Part shown: positions 62,822-64,000 of the stretch, one piece after another
Layout of the letters: the number at the start of each line of letters is the position of its first letter
How positions within the stretch are numbered: the stretch's first letter is position 1
Origin: an uncultured bacterium
GTDB lineage: Bacteria; Vulcanimicrobiota; Xenobia; Xenobiales; Xenobiaceae
Direction: 5' to 3'
Length of the DNA stretch: 64,000 bases
Assembly (NCBI GenBank): GCA_934636825.1
Contig: CAKUBG010000002.1
Location: 59,721-123,720, forward strand
Translations under genes and position numbers: made by a program
Notes under the pieces: model-generated
Told to the model about the DNA's origin: nothing
Databases searched by the model: none
What the model saw: only the letters and a program-made list of their open reading frames with translations

Positions 62822-62933
62822 CTCCGTTTCTCAGGTTTGTTGGCTGCGTTTACGCCTATAGCAATCTACAGGCGTATGAAAGCCTTTCGCTTTGCTATAG
62901 GCTAAACTCCGCTTTAAATTTGCCGAAACGGAG
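62822..62933. repeat. Nested inverted repeat
   Basis: Outer arms CTCCGTTTC (62822-62830) and GAAACGGAG (62925-62933) are perfect complements. Inside them, GCCTATAGCAA (62854-62864) pairs perfectly with TTGCTATAGGC (62892-62902). Confidence 0.8.
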
Positions 62934-62961
62934 CCTTTCAGTGTTTGTAGGTTTCGTCCAA

Positions 62962-63028
62962 AGCTTCCGGCCTGGATTGCCGGCGTCTGCTCGTAAACGA
63001 GCAGCCATACCGTCAATTGGCCGAAGCT
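62962..63028. repeat. Inverted repeat enclosing a second perfect hairpin
   Basis: AGCTTCCGGCC (62962-62972) pairs with GGCCGAAGCT (63019-63028) with one bulge, around CTGCTCGT (62987-62994) and ACGAGCAG (62997-63004). Confidence 0.75.
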
Positions 63029-63126
63029 AAGAACTCCACCGAGTTTGCTTGCGCTCCATGCTTGTTTGCTAGCTGGACTTAATATATTGGCGGAAGCGGG
63101 AGAAAATTTCACTCGGACAACGGTAG

Positions 63127-63151
63127 GTGCGGCATTGTTTCGCCGCCGCAC
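63127..63151. repeat. Perfect hairpin
   Basis: GTGCGGC (63127-63133) pairs with GCCGCAC (63145-63151) across an 11-base loop. Confidence 0.7.
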
Positions 63152-63177
63152 TGCCTTTGTGTGGTGGCCTGTGGAGC

Positions 63178-63330
63178 TGGCGGAAGGGGATCGCTAACAG
63201 CGGAAGGATAGCTTTTAGCGGGAGGATTGCTGGCGGAGAGAATAGCTGATAGCGAAAGAGTTGCTTTTAGCGGAAGGATTGCTAGCGGGACGGGATGGCT
63301 AGCGGATGAGGCATTACAAGCGGAAGCCAG
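63178..63330. repeat. Degenerate tandem array of about 18-bp units
   Basis: Eight or nine units resembling AGCGGAAGGATTGCTTTT follow one another, starting near 63179, 63198, 63216, 63233, 63250, 63268, 63284, 63301 and 63318. Spacing varies from 16 to 19 bases, so no reading frame is kept. Each unit starts AGCGG and many contain GCT, giving weak self-complementarity. Confidence 0.75.
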
Positions 63331-63346
63331 TTGCGCATTTTGTGAA

Positions 63347-63372
63347 GTCCGACGTAGCTGCGCCCGTCGGAC
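63347..63372. repeat. Perfect 8-bp hairpin
   Basis: GTCCGACG (63347-63354) pairs with CGTCGGAC (63365-63372) across a 10-base loop. Confidence 0.7.
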
Positions 63373-63440
63373 AGTGTACGATAAGCGTAGTTTTTAACCA
63401 ACAGGCGGAGACAGCGACGAATGAAGGCGAAGAATATTGG

Positions 63441-63458
63441 CCGAGCTGTTAAGCTCGG
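63441..63458. repeat. Perfect hairpin with GTTA loop
   Basis: CCGAGCT (63441-63447) and AGCTCGG (63452-63458) enclose GTTA. The same loop occurs in the hairpin at 63565-63580. A smaller GCTGG/CCAGC hairpin follows at 63481-63495. Confidence 0.7.
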
Positions 63459-63536
63459 TCAGTTCGAGCCTGAAAGAGCCGCTGGTGGAGCCAGCCAACA
63501 TGAACGAGAGCTCGCAGCCTAAACTTGTAGCGGAAT

Positions 63537-63608
63537 TTTTTCACCATATCGGTAGCGCAGGCCTCTGGCCGTTAGGCCAGTCAGCCGGAGCGTAGATATG
63601 GTGAAAAA
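63537..63608. repeat. 14-bp inverted repeat with inner GTTA hairpin
   Basis: TTTTTCACCATATC (63537-63550) and GATATGGTGAAAAA (63595-63608) are perfect complements. Inside, CTGGCC (63565-63570) and GGCCAG (63575-63580) enclose GTTA. Confidence 0.85.
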
Positions 63609-63711
63609 TGCAGCTAACACAAAATAGCTAACTGGCGGGCGGAACACTATCAGCGTCTCTAGGCTAAAAAACTACGCAAGCAAACAGTTTTACGTTATGC
63701 ATGTTGGTGCT

Positions 63712-63819
63712 AAATTTATAGCCTCGTTGATTAGTTCGTTATATCCCTCCTCGAAAACGTCGCTAACGCGAAAAGTTTTCTCCGGTGGGTATAACGAACG
63801 TTTTGGCGGCTATAAATTT
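63712..63819. repeat. 108-bp imperfect hairpin (MITE- or structured-RNA-like)
   Basis: The outer 12-bp arms AAATTTATAGCC (63712-63723) and GGCTATAAATTT (63808-63819) are perfect. Next come unpaired bulges, then GTTCGTTATATCCC (63734-63747) with GGGTATAACGAAC (63787-63799), one bulged base, and inside those GAAAAC (63753-63758) with GTTTTC (63775-63780). No protein-coding frame fits. Confidence 0.85.
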
Positions 63820-63903
63820 CATTTACGCAAGCGTAATTTTGCGTGTATGTTGCGTATTTACACTTCATGGTGCGGCTGGTAACAATGTGGCTTTAAAAAG
63901 GCA

Positions 63904-63942
63904 TAAAAAAAACGCCCTGCCTCGCGACAGAACGTCTTTTTC
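63904..63942. terminator. Terminator-like hairpin with A-run and T-run
   Basis: An A-run, a weak stem (ACG...CTG with CAG...CGT, internal mismatch) around CCTCGCGA, and a CTTTTTC run form a possible bidirectional terminator. A second small hairpin, TTACGC-AA-GCGTAA, stands at 63823-63836. Confidence 0.4.
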
Positions 63943-64000
63943 TTTTGAAAATATTTTGAACAGCAACTTCTAAATCAAGCTTATCACAGTGTAAGCGATC

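Larger units (their letters stand above)
62514..64000. other. Gene-free region dense with inverted repeats
   Basis: About 1.5 kb after obgE has no supported gene on either strand. It contains at least eight clear hairpins with stems of 7-14 bp, a degenerate tandem array and a 108-bp imperfect hairpin, listed individually below. Short in-frame stretches on either strand lack ribosome sites and family resemblance. The DNA may be an array of dispersed repeat elements, remains of mobile DNA, or one or more long structured RNAs. Confidence 0.7.

Noticed and set aside
62831..63151. 106-codon minus frame in the hairpin-rich region
   Set aside because: It runs straight through several perfect hairpins, has no ribosome site and resembles no family.
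63178..63330. CRISPR array
   Set aside because: Units are imperfect, 16-19 bases, with no unique spacers and no cas genes.
63437..63500. tRNA-like GTTCGAGCC near 63460
   Set aside because: It is part of a simple hairpin series and lacks acceptor and anticodon arms.
63691..63836. Integron attC site
   Set aside because: The dyad has GTTATA on the left and TATAAC on the right, the reverse of an attC; no cassette gene or integrase is seen.

Overview
The window looks like chromosome of an anaerobic, probably uncultured, two-membrane bacterium. Anaerobic life is suggested by the [FeFe]-hydrogenase maturation genes (hydE, hydG, hydF with a TM1266-type regulator), a rubredoxin, a full citrate lyase operon, several radical SAM enzymes and oxygen-sensitive IspH. 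An outer membrane is suggested by an OstA/LptA-like protein, two lipoproteins and several signal-peptide proteins. A SpoIID/LytB-type protein is present, but no other sporulation gene is seen. I cannot name the phylum from sequence alone. Base composition is moderate, gene density is high, and the only clearly unusual blocks are named below.

Layout. 0-9.6 kb: end of rqcH, a thioredoxin-fold lipoprotein without the usual cysteines, a DUF2939-like protein, an aminotransferase, glycogen branching enzyme glgB with a LacI-type palindrome upstream, an orphan HsdS-like specificity subunit, a B12-binding radical SAM enzyme and an aquaporin. 9.6-26 kb: a 903-residue protein with an Ala/Glu/Pro-rich repeat region, a phospholipid N-methyltransferase-like enzyme, a possible structured RNA, a REC-PAS-GGDEF-EAL protein in which the catalytic motifs are degenerate, an RlmK-like rRNA methyltransferase, trpS, a DUF4143-type ATPase module bounded by a direct repeat and preceded by three 40-bp repeats, two zinc-ribbon proteins, glucan phosphorylase glgP and a Sel1-repeat protein.

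26-35 kb is one co-directional metabolic block: citDEFXCG (citrate lyase subunits plus every gene for making and attaching its prosthetic group), then an aconitase-family hydratase and a eukaryotic-type NADP isocitrate dehydrogenase. Together these could either split citrate to acetate and oxaloacetate or oxidise it to 2-oxoglutarate. 35-44 kb: a FabH-like synthase, a MazG-like pyrophosphohydrolase, a HIT hydrolase, an unknown Cys-rich protein, a VWA protein, then rubredoxin, TM1266, hydE, hydG and hydF. No hydrogenase structural gene lies in the window.

44-62.5 kb: a SUKH-domain protein, an RNase II/R-family exonuclease, an envelope group (murQ, SpoIID-like, beta-propeller lipoprotein, polytopic membrane protein, large secreted protein, OstA-like), an RNA group (TrmH-type methyltransferase, S4 protein) joined to the larger zinc-ribbon paralogue, dprA, a secreted protein, ispH and obgE. 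62.5-64 kb carries no convincing gene. It is filled with nested inverted repeats, a degenerate tandem array of about 18 bp units and a 108-bp imperfect hairpin, and it is the most unusual sequence here. Most convergent gene pairs are separated by clear hairpin-plus-T terminators, which supports the gene calls.
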